64,000 nt of DNA from JACVRU01 sp040902725 (GTDB lineage: Bacteria; Actinomycetota; Thermoleophilia; Gaiellales; Gaiellaceae): contig JBBDWU010000028.1 of NCBI GenBank assembly GCA_040902725.1, forward strand, positions 1 to 64,000. Reading direction: 5' to 3'. Below, in pieces: positions 8,431 to 16,343 of the stretch (position 1 is the first letter of the stretch; every line of letters begins with the position of its first letter). A program made the position numbers and the translations under genes. The notes below the pieces were generated by a model. It did not search any database. It saw only the letters and a list, made by a program, of their open reading frames with translations, and was not told the DNA's origin.

Positions 8431-10233
8431 GTGAAGGTTTGGCAGCCGGGCTCGCACCTGAGCATGCAGCGCGGGGCCAAGGTCGAGGACTGGTCGTGGC
8501 GCCGGACCGCGCGCCGCATCTCGACCCTCGCGCGCCTGACCGCGCCTTACAAGCTCCGCACGGCGCTCGCGCTCGCCGCTCTCGTCGCCGCGACGCTCAC
8601 GTCACTCGCCCCGCCCTACCTCGCCAAGCTCGCGCTCGACGAGGGGATCCGCAACCAGGACTTCGGCTTCCTCGTCCTCGTCGTCGTCGCCTTCCTCGTC
8701 GCCGGCGCGCTCAACCTCGCATCCTCGTCCGCGCAGACCTACTTCACCGGCTGGACGGGCGAGCGGATCCTCGCCGACCTCCGCAACCACCTCTTCCGCC
8801 ACCTCCAGCGGCTCTCGCTGGGATTCTTCGAGCGCAACCGGGCTGGCGTGATCATCAGCCGCCTCACCAACGACGTCGACGCGCTCGACCAGCTCGTCAC
8901 GGACGGCGTCACGACCCTCTTCCAGAGCACGCTGCTCCTCCTCGGCTCGGCCGCGATCCTCTTCGTGCTCGACTGGCGGCTCGCCCTCGCGACCCTCGCA
9001 GTGACGCCGCTGATGCTCGCCTCGACCGCGGCCTTTCGCGTCTACTCCGCCCGCGCCTACCGCGCCGTCCGCGAGCGGCTCGGGCTCGTGACCGCGACGC
9101 TGGCGGAGGACATCGCCGGCATCCGCGTCGTCCAGTCGTTCGGCCGCGAGCCGACGAACGAGCGGAACTTCCGGGGCGTGAACGCGCACTACCGCGAGGC
9201 GAACCACCGCACCGTCGTCACGAACGGCCTCTACTTCCCGTTCGTCGACTTCCTCTCGAGCGCCGCCACCGCCATCGTGCTCGGCTACGGCGGCTGGCTC
9301 TACTTCCACGGCCAGGTCAGCGAGGGCACGTTGCTGGCCTTCCTGCTCTACCTGTCGAACTTCTTCGACCCGGTGCAGCAGCTCTCGCAGCTCTACAACA
9401 CATTCCTCTCCGCGGTCGCGGCGCTCGACAAGATCATGGACGTGCTCGACGAGCAGCCGGAGATCCGCGACCGGCCCGGCGCACTCGAGCTGCCGCGCAT
9501 CGCCGGCCACGTCCGCTTCGAGGGCGTCCGCTTCGGCTACGGCGCGGGCCCGGAGGTCTTGCACGGGATCGACCTCGACGTCCCGGCGGGAACGACGGTC
9601 GCCCTCGTCGGGCACACGGGCGCCGGCAAGTCGACGATCGCCAAGCTGCTCGCCCGCTTCTACGACCCGCGCGAGGGCCGGATCACCATCGACGGCCACG
9701 ACCTCCGGGACGTGTCGCAGGAGTCTCTGCGCCGGCAGCTCGGGATCGTCCCGCAGGAGGGCTTCCTCTTCGCCGGCACCGTCCACGACAACATCGCCTT
9801 CGGGACGCCCGGCGCGACGCGCGAGGCGGTCGTGGAGGCGGCCGAGACCGTCGGCGCGCACGACTTCATCACCCGCCTCGAGGACGGCTACGACACGCAA
9901 CTCCAGGAGCGCGGAACGCGCCTCTCGCTCGGGCAGCGGCAGCTCGTCGCTTTCGCGCGCGCGCTGCTCGCCGACCCGCGCCTCCTTGTGCTCGACGAGG
10001 CGACCTCGTCCGTCGACATCGGCACCGAGCGAAAGATCGAGCGCGCGCTGCACCGCCTGCTCGCCGCGCGGACGGCGTTCATCATCGCCCACCGGCTCTC
10101 GACCATTCGCGACGCCGACCTGATCGTCGTCCTCGAGCACGGCCGGGTCGTCGAGCAGGGCAGCCACGCCGAGCTGCTGACGCGGCGCGGCCTCTACACC
10201 TCGCTCTACGGCGACTGGGCGGAAGTGGCGTAG
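8431..10233 (+). CDS. ABC exporter half-transporter, catalytic subunit
   Basis: Partner of the preceding half-transporter, with 600 residues: a ~28-residue polar N-terminus, six transmembrane helices, then one ATPase domain. Walker A GHTGAGKS is at 394-401 and Walker B LLVLDE carries the catalytic Glu523. The signature is LSLGQ (498-502) instead of LSGGQ. Its weak signature would face the Asp-bearing Walker B of the partner, while its intact Walker B faces the partner's canonical LSGGQ. This gives one degenerate and one consensus ATP site. The GTG start is preceded by the ~95-nt repeat element. Confidence 0.92.
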   Translation: MKVWQPGSHLSMQRGAKVEDWSWRRTARRISTLARLTAPYKLRTALALAALVAATLTSLAPPYLAKLALDEGIRNQDFGFLVLVVVAFLVAGALNLASSSAQTYFTGWTGERILADLRNHLFRHLQRLSLGFFERNRAGVIISRLTNDVDALDQLVTDGVTTLFQSTLLLLGSAAILFVLDWRLALATLAVTPLMLASTAAFRVYSARAYRAVRERLGLVTATLAEDIAGIRVVQSFGREPTNERNFRGVNAHYREANHRTVVTNGLYFPFVDFLSSAATAIVLGYGGWLYFHGQVSEGTLLAFLLYLSNFFDPVQQLSQLYNTFLSAVAALDKIMDVLDEQPEIRDRPGALELPRIAGHVRFEGVRFGYGAGPEVLHGIDLDVPAGTTVALVGHTGAGKSTIAKLLARFYDPREGRITIDGHDLRDVSQESLRRQLGIVPQEGFLFAGTVHDNIAFGTPGATREAVVEAAETVGAHDFITRLEDGYDTQLQERGTRLSLGQRQLVAFARALLADPRLLVLDEATSSVDIGTERKIERALHRLLAARTAFIIAHRLSTIRDADLIVVLEHGRVVEQGSHAELLTRRGLYTSLYGDWAEVA

Positions 10234-10244
10234 GGTCCGGCTCG
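10231..10244 (+). promoter_or_regulatory. Possible leaderless -10 element of the HD-fold gene
   Basis: TAGGGT at 10231-10236 contains the stop codon of the preceding gene and lies eight bases before the ATG at 10245. Confidence 0.3.
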
Positions 10245-11123
10245 ATGGGGCTCGATCCAGAGACCGAGGAGCGGATCGACCAGCCCGTCTCGGAAGAGGT
10301 GCGCCGCGAGGCGCGGATGTCCCCCGCCGAGGCGGTCGAGGGCATGCGGATCCGCGTTCCGGAGCGCGGGAACCGCAAGCTCCGGACGCTGATCGAGCGG
10401 GTCAACGAGGACCGCCAGCTGAAGGCCTGGTGGCACGCCGCGAACGTGAACGCGGTCGTCCGGATGGAGATCAACGACCACTCCTGGGTCCACGTCCAGA
10501 TCGTCACCAACATCGCGCTGAAGCTGCTGCGCCAGCTCGTGAAGCACGGCGTCGAGCCCTCGACGGTGCGCGACTACGGGCTCGACAAGGACGACGCCGA
10601 GGTGATCGTCGTGCTCGGCGCCCTCTTCCACTGCGTCGGGATGGCCGTCCACCGGGACGGCCACGAGGACTTCAGCCTCTTCCTCGCGGAGCCGGCGATG
10701 CGGCGGCTGCTGGCCGGGATCTACGAGGAACCCGACCTCACCGTCATCACCGTCGAGGTGCTCCAGACGATCACGAGCCACCGCGAGTACGGGAAGCCGC
10801 TGACGCTCGAGGCGGGGATCGTGCGCGTGGCCGACGCGCTCGACATGGCGCAGGGCCGCTCCCGGATCCCCTTCGAGCACGGGCGCGTCTCGATCCACTC
10901 GCTCTCGGCGGCGGCGATCGACGAGGTCGAGATCGGCGACGGCGAGGCGGTGCCGATCGGCATCGAGATCCGGATGAACAACTCCTCCGGGATCTACCAG
11001 GTCGACGGCCTGCTGAAGGCGAAACTGCGCGGCTCGGGCCTCGAGCCGTACGTCGAGGTGGTCGCCCACATCGACACCGAAGCCGAGAAGCGGCTCGTGC
11101 CCATTTACCGGCTCGAAACCTGA
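10245..11123 (+). CDS. HD-superfamily phosphohydrolase-like protein with altered HD motif
   Basis: A 292-residue soluble protein resembling metal-dependent HD phosphohydrolases. A helical segment with His79/His83 (NDHSWVH) is followed by VVLGALFHCVGM, where the canonical His-Asp pair reads His129-Cys130. Further on are VHRDGH and a late Asp in VADALDM, as in the family. Substitution of the metal-ligand Asp suggests altered metal use or loss of hydrolysis. It starts 11 bases after the exporter gene, so it may be co-transcribed. The physiological substrate is unknown. Confidence 0.7.
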   Translation: MGLDPETEERIDQPVSEEVRREARMSPAEAVEGMRIRVPERGNRKLRTLIERVNEDRQLKAWWHAANVNAVVRMEINDHSWVHVQIVTNIALKLLRQLVKHGVEPSTVRDYGLDKDDAEVIVVLGALFHCVGMAVHRDGHEDFSLFLAEPAMRRLLAGIYEEPDLTVITVEVLQTITSHREYGKPLTLEAGIVRVADALDMAQGRSRIPFEHGRVSIHSLSAAAIDEVEIGDGEAVPIGIEIRMNNSSGIYQVDGLLKAKLRGSGLEPYVEVVAHIDTEAEKRLVPIYRLET

Positions 11124-11131
11124 GTCCCCGC

Positions 11132-11137
11132 TACACT
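11132..11137 (+). promoter_or_regulatory. -10 element for tRNA-Gln
   Basis: TACACT in the context GCTACACTG, 11 bases before the tRNA 5' end. The same nine-base context precedes tRNA-Glu. No convincing -35 is visible. Confidence 0.4.
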
Positions 11138-11148
11138 GGACGACCCGG

Positions 11149-11222
11149 TGCGGGGTCGTCTAACGGCAGGACGCCTGGCTCTGGACCAGGAAGTTGGGGT
11201 TCGAATCCCTGCCCCGCAGCCA
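11149..11222 (+). tRNA. tRNA-Gln(CTG)
   Basis: A full cloverleaf can be drawn. The acceptor stem is TGCGGGG/CCCCGCA. The anticodon stem CCTGG/CCAGG holds the loop CTCTGGA, giving anticodon CTG, which reads CAG. A TTCGAAT loop closes the T arm. Discriminator G is followed by an encoded CCA (11220-11222). The U1-A72 pair is typical of tRNA-Gln. Confidence 0.95.
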
Positions 11223-11225
11223 TTC

Positions 11226-11252
11226 AAAACCCGCTGGAAACGGCGGGTTTTT
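11226..11252 (+). terminator. Bidirectional intrinsic terminator after tRNA-Gln
   Basis: AAAACCCGC and GCGGGTTTT pair around an eight-base loop. T-runs follow on both strands, so it can serve tRNA-Gln from one side and the convergent tetR gene, whose stop overlaps it, from the other. Confidence 0.85.
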
Positions 11253-11845
11253 CATTGCGGGGCACTCAAGCCGTCGACCAGAACGGTCACGACCGTGTTC
11301 ACCGCGGCGGCGACCTCCTCGGCGGTCTCGGGCGGCCGGCCCATCACCCAGCCCGTCAGCACCTCTTCGAGCGCCCCGTAGAGCGCCCAGCTCGCCACGC
11401 GCGGCTCCAGGCCCGGGCGGAACTCGCCCGTCGCCATCCCCCGGCGGACGATCCGCTCGAGCGCGTCGAAGGCGAGCCGGATCTCTTCGATCTGCTCCTC
11501 CAGCTGCGGCCCCCGCGCCACCTCGCGGACGAGCAGCCTGATCAGGTCGGGGTTCGCCTTCCACGACCCGAGCACGACCGCGGCCACGCGCCGCACCTGG
11601 TCGCGGGCGTGCCCGCCGGCGGCGTCGATGCCGCTGATCGTCTCGAGCATCTGGCCCCAGGTCTCGCGGAAGATCGTGCGGAGCACGTCCTCCTTCGACT
11701 CGAAGTAGTGGTAGAGCAACCCGTAGGCGACGCCCGCCTCCGTGGCGATGTCGCCGACGCGGCAGGCGTGGTAGCCGCGCTCGGCGAACACCTTCGTCGC
11801 GGAGTCGAGCAGGAGGCGGCGCTTGTCCACTTGGGCCGTGGCCAC
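11252..11845 (-). CDS. TetR/AcrR-family transcriptional regulator
   Basis: A 197-residue one-component regulator. The N-terminal DNA-binding domain has a helix-turn-helix at about 29-48 (VGDIATEAGVAYGLLYHYF region), followed by an all-helical ligand-binding domain with no specific signature. It sits between two tRNA genes and its stop lies in the shared terminator. The target is unknown; the nearby metallo-beta-lactamase-fold gene and exporter are possibilities. The GTG at 11845 is chosen; a second in-frame GTG lies five codons further in. Confidence 0.9.
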   Translation of the reverse strand: MATAQVDKRRLLLDSATKVFAERGYHACRVGDIATEAGVAYGLLYHYFESKEDVLRTIFRETWGQMLETISGIDAAGGHARDQVRRVAAVVLGSWKANPDLIRLLVREVARGPQLEEQIEEIRLAFDALERIVRRGMATGEFRPGLEPRVASWALYGALEEVLTGWVMGRPPETAEEVAAAVNTVVTVLVDGLSAPQ

Positions 11846-11860
11846 GCTGCGCGGAGTCTA
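11846..11860 (-). promoter_or_regulatory. -10 element of the tetR-family gene
   Basis: TAGACT at 11855-11860 (minus strand), nine bases from the GTG start, divergent from the tRNA-Glu promoter. Confidence 0.4.
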
Positions 11861-11872
11861 TTCCTACCTCGC

Positions 11873-11878
11873 TACACT
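11873..11878 (+). promoter_or_regulatory. -10 element for tRNA-Glu
   Basis: TACACT in the same GCTACACTG context as at tRNA-Gln, 12 bases before the mature 5' end. Confidence 0.4.
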
Positions 11879-11890
11879 GCCCTCCCGCGC

Positions 11891-11963
11891 GGCGCATTCG
11901 TCTAGTGGCCTAGGACACCGCCCTCTCACGGCGGCGGCACGGGTTCGAATCCCGTATGCGCCT
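11891..11963 (+). tRNA. tRNA-Glu(CTC)
   Basis: The acceptor stem is GGCGCAT/ATGCGCC. The anticodon stem CCGCC/GGCGG carries the loop CTCTCAC with anticodon CTC, reading GAG. The T arm is ACGGG-TTCGAAT-CCCGT. CCA is not encoded; CCT follows the discriminator T. Confidence 0.95.
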
Positions 11964-11974
11964 CCTCAGCCTTT

Positions 11975-12910
11975 TCAGCGGCGGTAGAGGGACAGTCCGT
12001 CCGTCTCGGTGCGAACGACGCGTCCCTCGGCGACGAGCCGCTCGAGATGGGCGAGCGTCTCGGCGACCGCGAAGCGGCGCTGGCTGGGGACGAGCTCGGA
12101 GGGGAACAGGTCGAGTGAGACGTCGTAGCCGGTGCGCGGCTCGGGCCGGAGCGCGTGCAGCGCCGCGCCCAGCCGTTCGGCGTGGTGAGCCTCGAGCTCG
12201 CGCACCCTGCTCGCCGGCCCCTGGATCGGGTCCTCGTGGCCGGCCAGCGCGACCGCCGCCTTCAGGCCGGCGATGCGGGCTAGCGACGCCAGGTAGTCGG
12301 CGAGCGGATCCGGGCGGGACTGCTGGTAGAGGCCGACCGTGGGCGTGATCCGGCCGAGAATCGCGTCGCCGGCGATCAGCACCCCGTCTTTCAGGAGCGC
12401 GATGTGGCCGTCGGCGTGCCCCGGCAGGTGGAGCACCTCCCAGCCGTCGACCCGGTCGCCCTCGTCGAGCAGCGCCGGGTCGCGGACGAAGCGGATGTAG
12501 CGGCGGATCCACGTGCTCTCGGCCCGGATGCGCTCGAGCAGCGCCTCCGGCATCCCGTTCGCCTGCAGGTGGACGGCGCTGCGCTCGGGCGTCGCCTCGT
12601 CGCCCCACGCGCCGAGACACTGCTCGTAGTCGAGCCGCCCCTGGTGCACCTGCGCGCCCGTCAGCGCCGCCACGTCCGCCGAGCCCCCGACGTGGTCGGG
12701 ATGGAGGTGGGTGACGACGATCCGCTCGACCGGCCCGTCGAGCGCGGCCAGCACCGGCGCCCAGGCGGCCTCCGCGTCGTCGATCCCGAGGCCGGTGTCG
12801 ACGAGGGTCCACGTCGCGTCGGCGGAGCGGAGGAGATAGCAGTGGACGTGGTCGATCCCGAGCGGAAGCGGGAACGTCACGCGCCGGATCCCCGGTAGCA
12901 GGTCCTCCAT
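11975..12910 (-). CDS. Metallo-beta-lactamase-fold hydrolase
   Basis: Zinc hydrolase of 311 residues. The motif THLHPDH (67-73) provides the first metal ligands. LPGHADGH supplies the next His, VLIAGDAIL the bridging Asp, and AGHEDPI the last His. The C-terminal ~80 residues add a helical segment like that of glyoxalase II-type or RNase-Z-like MBL-fold enzymes. The substrate is not defined, and thioesters or lactones are common in this group. It ends 12 bases after tRNA-Glu, convergent to it, and starts 29 bases from the divergent livG gene. Confidence 0.88.
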   Translation of the reverse strand: MEDLLPGIRRVTFPLPLGIDHVHCYLLRSADATWTLVDTGLGIDDAEAAWAPVLAALDGPVERIVVTHLHPDHVGGSADVAALTGAQVHQGRLDYEQCLGAWGDEATPERSAVHLQANGMPEALLERIRAESTWIRRYIRFVRDPALLDEGDRVDGWEVLHLPGHADGHIALLKDGVLIAGDAILGRITPTVGLYQQSRPDPLADYLASLARIAGLKAAVALAGHEDPIQGPASRVRELEAHHAERLGAALHALRPEPRTGYDVSLDLFPSELVPSQRRFAVAETLAHLERLVAEGRVVRTETDGLSLYRR

Positions 12911-12927
12911 CTCGCTATTCGACCACT

Positions 12928-12939
12928 TAGGATCGGGCG
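12928..12939 (+). promoter_or_regulatory. Leaderless -10 element of the liv operon
   Basis: TAGGAT at 12928-12933 is followed by six bases and then the GTG of the first ATPase gene. A weaker TCGAAT on the minus strand (12917-12922) lies six bases from the divergent hydrolase ATG. Confidence 0.5.
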
Positions 12940-13686
12940 GTGCGGCTGCTGGAGCTCCAGGACGTGACGCGGACGTTCGGCGGTGTCGTCGCGCTCGACC
13001 ACGTCTCGCTCGACGTGGAGGAGGGCCAGATCGCTGGGTTGATCGGGCCCAACGGCGCCGGGAAGACGACCGCCTTCAACGTCGTTACGCGCCTCTACCC
13101 GCCGGACGGCGGCAGGCTCTCCTTCGACGGCGACGATCTCCTGCGCATCCCGGCGCACCGGATCGTCGAGCGCGGAATCGCGCGCACGTTCCAGAACCTC
13201 GCGCTCTTCCACCACATGACCGTGCTCGACAACGTCCTCGTCGGCGCCCACGTGCGCATCGGCCGCGGGCGCGCGACCGAGGCGGACGCGCGGGCCGACT
13301 CCGCAGCCGCGCTCCACTACCTCGGGCTCGCGGAGCTCGCCGGCCGGCCGGCCGCCGGGCTCCCCTTCGGCACGCTCAAGCGGGTCGAGGTCGCCAGGGC
13401 GCTTGTCTCGAAGCCCCGCCTGCTGCTCCTCGACGAGCCCGCCGGCGGACTCAACCACGAGGAGGTCGAGCAGCTCGGCGGCCTGATCCGGCGGATGCGC
13501 GACGACTATGAGCTGACGATCTTGCTGGTCGAGCACCACATGAACCTCGTGATGTCCGTCTCCGACCGGGTCCACGTGCTCAACTTCGGCCGCAAGATCG
13601 CGGAGGGGACGCCGGACGAAGTGCGCGCGAACCCGGACGTGATCGAGGCGTATCTGGGGACGGGGGACGATGACGCCGCTGCTTGA
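12940..13686 (+). CDS. livG: Branched-chain amino acid-type ABC transporter ATP-binding protein (LivG-like)
   Basis: First of five genes of a complete hydrophobic-amino-acid-type uptake system. The 248-residue ATPase has Walker A GPNGAGKT (36-43), the LivG-typical GIARTFQN Q-loop region and Walker B LLLLDEPAGGL. The signature region reads LPFGTLKRVEVARAL, departing from LSGGQ at the usual Gln. LivG proteins are often variable there. The GTG start follows a leaderless-type -10 box. The 3' end overlaps livF by 17 bases. Confidence 0.92.
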   Translation: MRLLELQDVTRTFGGVVALDHVSLDVEEGQIAGLIGPNGAGKTTAFNVVTRLYPPDGGRLSFDGDDLLRIPAHRIVERGIARTFQNLALFHHMTVLDNVLVGAHVRIGRGRATEADARADSAAALHYLGLAELAGRPAAGLPFGTLKRVEVARALVSKPRLLLLDEPAGGLNHEEVEQLGGLIRRMRDDYELTILLVEHHMNLVMSVSDRVHVLNFGRKIAEGTPDEVRANPDVIEAYLGTGDDDAAA

Positions 13687-14380
13687 GCTCGACGGCGTCG
13701 AGGCGCGCTACGGCCCCGTCGTCGCGCTCCACGGCATCTCGCTGCACGTCGGCGAGGGGGAGGTCGTCGCGCTGCTGGGGGCGAACGGCGCCGGCAAGAC
13801 CACCACGCTGCGCGCGGTCTCGGGGACGGTACGGAAGAGCGGGCGCGTCCTCTACGCCGGCCAGGACGTCTCGCGCCGCGCGCCCGAGGGGCTGGCCCGA
13901 CTCGGTGTGGCACACGTGCCGGAAGGCCGCGGCATCCTCGCCGAGCTCACGGTCTGGGAGAACCTGCGGATGGGCGCCTACGTCCGGCGCGACCGCGGCG
14001 TCAAGCAGGACCTCGAGCGGGTCGGCGGCCTCTTTCCGTGGCTGCTCGAGCGGAAGGGCCAGCAGGCGGGAACGCTCTCGGGCGGCGAGCAGCAGATGCT
14101 CGCGCTCGCCCGTGCGCTCGTCGCTCGCCCGCGCGTGCTGATGCTGGACGAACCGTCGCTCGGGCTCGCTCCGATCATCGTCCAGGAGCTCTTCCGCGTG
14201 GTGAGCACGCTGAACGAGGAGGAGGGCCTGACCGTGCTGGTCGTCGAGCAGAACGCGAGCATCGCGCTCGAGATCTCCAGCCGCGCGTACGTGCTCGAGG
14301 TCGGGCGGGTCGCGGTCGAGGGGTCAAGCGAGGAGCTGCGGCGGCACGAGGGCGTCAGAAAGTCGTACCTCGGCTACTGA
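13670..14380 (+). CDS. livF: Branched-chain amino acid-type ABC transporter ATP-binding protein (LivF-like)
   Basis: Second ATPase of the importer, 236 residues. Walker A GANGAGKT is at 37-44, followed by LSGGEQQML and Walker B VLMLDEPSLGLAP, the typical LivF form. The ATG lies inside the end of livG and its TGA shares a base with the livH ATG (TGATG), indicating tightly coupled translation. Substrate specificity is set by the binding protein at the end of the operon. Confidence 0.94.
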   Translation: MTPLLELDGVEARYGPVVALHGISLHVGEGEVVALLGANGAGKTTTLRAVSGTVRKSGRVLYAGQDVSRRAPEGLARLGVAHVPEGRGILAELTVWENLRMGAYVRRDRGVKQDLERVGGLFPWLLERKGQQAGTLSGGEQQMLALARALVARPRVLMLDEPSLGLAPIIVQELFRVVSTLNEEEGLTVLVVEQNASIALEISSRAYVLEVGRVAVEGSSEELRRHEGVRKSYLGY

Positions 14381-15285
14381 TGGTCGCGGTCACCTTCACC
14401 TGGGGCGAGTTCTTCCAGCAGGTCGTCTTCGGCCTCGCGATCGGAGCCGTCTACGCGAGCCTCGCGCTCGCCCTCGTCCTCATCTTCCGCACCACCCACG
14501 TCCTCAACTTCGCCCAGGGCGAGATGGCGATGTTCACGACCTTCATCGCCTGGTCGCTGATCACGAACCACGGCTTCTCCTTCTGGCCCGCCTTCTTCGT
14601 GACGATCGGGATCGCGTTCCTGCTCGGGGCGGGTGTCGAGCGGATCGTGATCCGGCGCTTCGAGGGCGGGTCGCACCTGACGATGATCCTCGTGACCATC
14701 GGCCTGTTCGTGATCTTCAACGGGGGAGCCGCGTGGATCTGGTCGCCCGAGCAGAAGGACTTCCCGAGCCCGTTCAGCGCGGAGCCGTACTCGGTCGGAG
14801 GCGTCGCGATCGCGCGCCAGCACGTCGGCATCCTCGTCGTAACGCTGATCTCGGTGACGGTGCTCTGGGCGTTCTTCCGCTTCACGAAGGCCGGGCTCGG
14901 AATGCGCGCGGCCGCGATCGGACCGGAGCCGAGCCGCCTGCTCGGCGTGCGCGTCCCGTGGATGTACGCGGTCGGCTGGGGGCTCGCCGCGGCGCTCGGC
15001 GCGATCTCGGGAATCATGGTCGCCCCGGAGCTTTTCCTCACGCCGACGATGATGCAGGTCGTCCTCATCTACGCCTTCGTCGCGGCGGTGCTGGGCGGGA
15101 TCGAGAGCCCGGTGGGAGCGGTCGTGGGCGGGCTCCTGCTCGGCCTGGGCACGACGCTCGTCAGCCGGTACGTCGACTTCGTGAGCTCGGAGCTCGAGCT
15201 GCCGTTCGCGTTCGCGATCCTGGTGCTCGTGCTCATCGTGCGACCGGCAGGCCTCTTCGGACGCGTGACCGTGAGGCGCGTCTGA
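14380..15285 (+). CDS. livH: Branched-chain amino acid-type ABC transporter permease (LivH-like)
   Basis: Membrane subunit of 301 residues with about eight hydrophobic helices. FAQGEMAM near residue 45 and GAVYASLALALVLIF near the N-terminus are typical of LivH. The cytoplasmic coupling region GLGMRAAAIGPEPSRLLGVR contacts the ATPases. The ATG overlaps the livF stop and the stop overlaps the livM ATG, both as TGATG. Confidence 0.94.
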   Translation: MVAVTFTWGEFFQQVVFGLAIGAVYASLALALVLIFRTTHVLNFAQGEMAMFTTFIAWSLITNHGFSFWPAFFVTIGIAFLLGAGVERIVIRRFEGGSHLTMILVTIGLFVIFNGGAAWIWSPEQKDFPSPFSAEPYSVGGVAIARQHVGILVVTLISVTVLWAFFRFTKAGLGMRAAAIGPEPSRLLGVRVPWMYAVGWGLAAALGAISGIMVAPELFLTPTMMQVVLIYAFVAAVLGGIESPVGAVVGGLLLGLGTTLVSRYVDFVSSELELPFAFAILVLVLIVRPAGLFGRVTVRRV

Positions 15286-16343
15286 TGCGGATCGCGGGGC
15301 GCGCCGGAGGCTATGCGGCCCTGCTGGTCGCGATCGCCGTGCTGCCGCTGTTCCTGGGCACTTTTCGCACAACTCAGCTGACCTACGTGGGCGCGTTCGC
15401 GATCGCGCTGATCGGCCTCAACATCCTCACCGGCCATGCCGGGCAGATCTCGCTCGGCCACGGCGCGTTCATGGCGCTTGGCGCGTACACGACCGCCATC
15501 CTCTCCGTCAACCACGGCGTCAACGACCTGCTCACGATCCCGCTCGGGGGCATCGTCGCGGGCCTGGCGGGCTTCCTCTTCGGCTTCCCGGCGCTCCGCC
15601 TCGCCGGCGTCTACCTCGCGCTCGCCACCTTCGGGCTGGCGATCGTCGTGCCCTCGCTGGCGAAACGCTTCGACGAGTTCACGGGCGGCACCGCCGGAAT
15701 CCTCCTCGACCTGCCCACCAGCCCCATCGGCGGGCTCACCCCCGAGCGCTGGCTCTACTACCTGACCTGGGCGATCGCCGCGGTGCTCTTCCTCTGCGCG
15801 ATCCTCTTCCTGCGCGGCAAGACCGGTCGCGCCCTGCGGGCGATCCGCGAGAACGAGCTCGCCGCGGTGTCGTCAGGGGTGAGCCTCGCCCGCTACAAGA
15901 CGCTCGCCTTCGGCGTCTCCGCGTTCTACGCGGGAATCGCCGGGTCGATCTACGCGATCCTGAGCTTCATCGTCAATCCGGGCGCGTTTCCGATCGACCT
16001 CTCGATTCTCCTGCTGGTCGGGCTCGTGATCGGCGGTGTCGGCTCGATGCTCGGCGTGCTCGGCGGCGCCGCGTTCGTGGAGTTCGTGCCGCTCGAGGCC
16101 GGCAACGTGCCCGCAAAGGTGATCGACGCGCTCCAGAGAGTGGGCCTGCCGGTCTCCGACCTCGACCCGACCACGGCCGGAGTCCCCTCGGTCGTGTACG
16201 GCATCATCCTCCTGCTCGTGATCGCGCTCGCCCCCCAGGGGGTGGCGGGACTCGCCCGGAGGCTTGGCGCGGCAACAAGACGGTTCTATAGTCGTCTTAT
16301 TCCTACGAACAAACCGGGCACCCCATCAAGGAGAGAAGCATGA
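15285..16343 (+). CDS. livM: Branched-chain amino acid-type ABC transporter permease (LivM-like)
   Basis: Second membrane subunit, 352 residues, with the LivM hallmarks NILTGHAGQISLGHGAFMALGAY and GRALRAIRENELAAVSSGV. The last ~25 residues (from about GAATRRFYSRL) are polar and unlike a normal LivM end. They are encoded by sequence that contains an inverted repeat and the ribosome-binding site of the next gene. I suspect an ancestral stop was lost and the frame now runs on to overlap the livK ATG as ATGA. Confidence 0.92.
   Translation: MRIAGRAGGYAALLVAIAVLPLFLGTFRTTQLTYVGAFAIALIGLNILTGHAGQISLGHGAFMALGAYTTAILSVNHGVNDLLTIPLGGIVAGLAGFLFGFPALRLAGVYLALATFGLAIVVPSLAKRFDEFTGGTAGILLDLPTSPIGGLTPERWLYYLTWAIAAVLFLCAILFLRGKTGRALRAIRENELAAVSSGVSLARYKTLAFGVSAFYAGIAGSIYAILSFIVNPGAFPIDLSILLLVGLVIGGVGSMLGVLGGAAFVEFVPLEAGNVPAKVIDALQRVGLPVSDLDPTTAGVPSVVYGIILLLVIALAPQGVAGLARRLGAATRRFYSRLIPTNKPGTPSRREA
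16277..16298 (+). repeat. Inverted repeat within the livM tail, ahead of the binding-protein gene
   Basis: AAGACG and CGTCTT flank ten bases (GTTCTATAGT). AT-rich for this genome, it lies 42 bp before the livK start. It could be an operator, an attenuator hairpin or part of an internal promoter. AAGGAGAG at about 16328 is the ribosome-binding site. Confidence 0.35.

Noticed and set aside
8602..10167. 521-codon open frame on the minus strand opposite the second exporter gene
   Set aside because: Composition is Arg/Glu/Asp/Val-rich in the manner of a complementary shadow of a high-GC gene, and the plus strand encodes an unmistakable ABC exporter.
12940..13686. Signature-motif deviation in LivG (LPFGTLKRVE) as evidence of an inactive ATPase
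   Set aside because: Variable residues at this point are common in LivG-type subunits, and Walker A, Q-loop and Walker B are intact.
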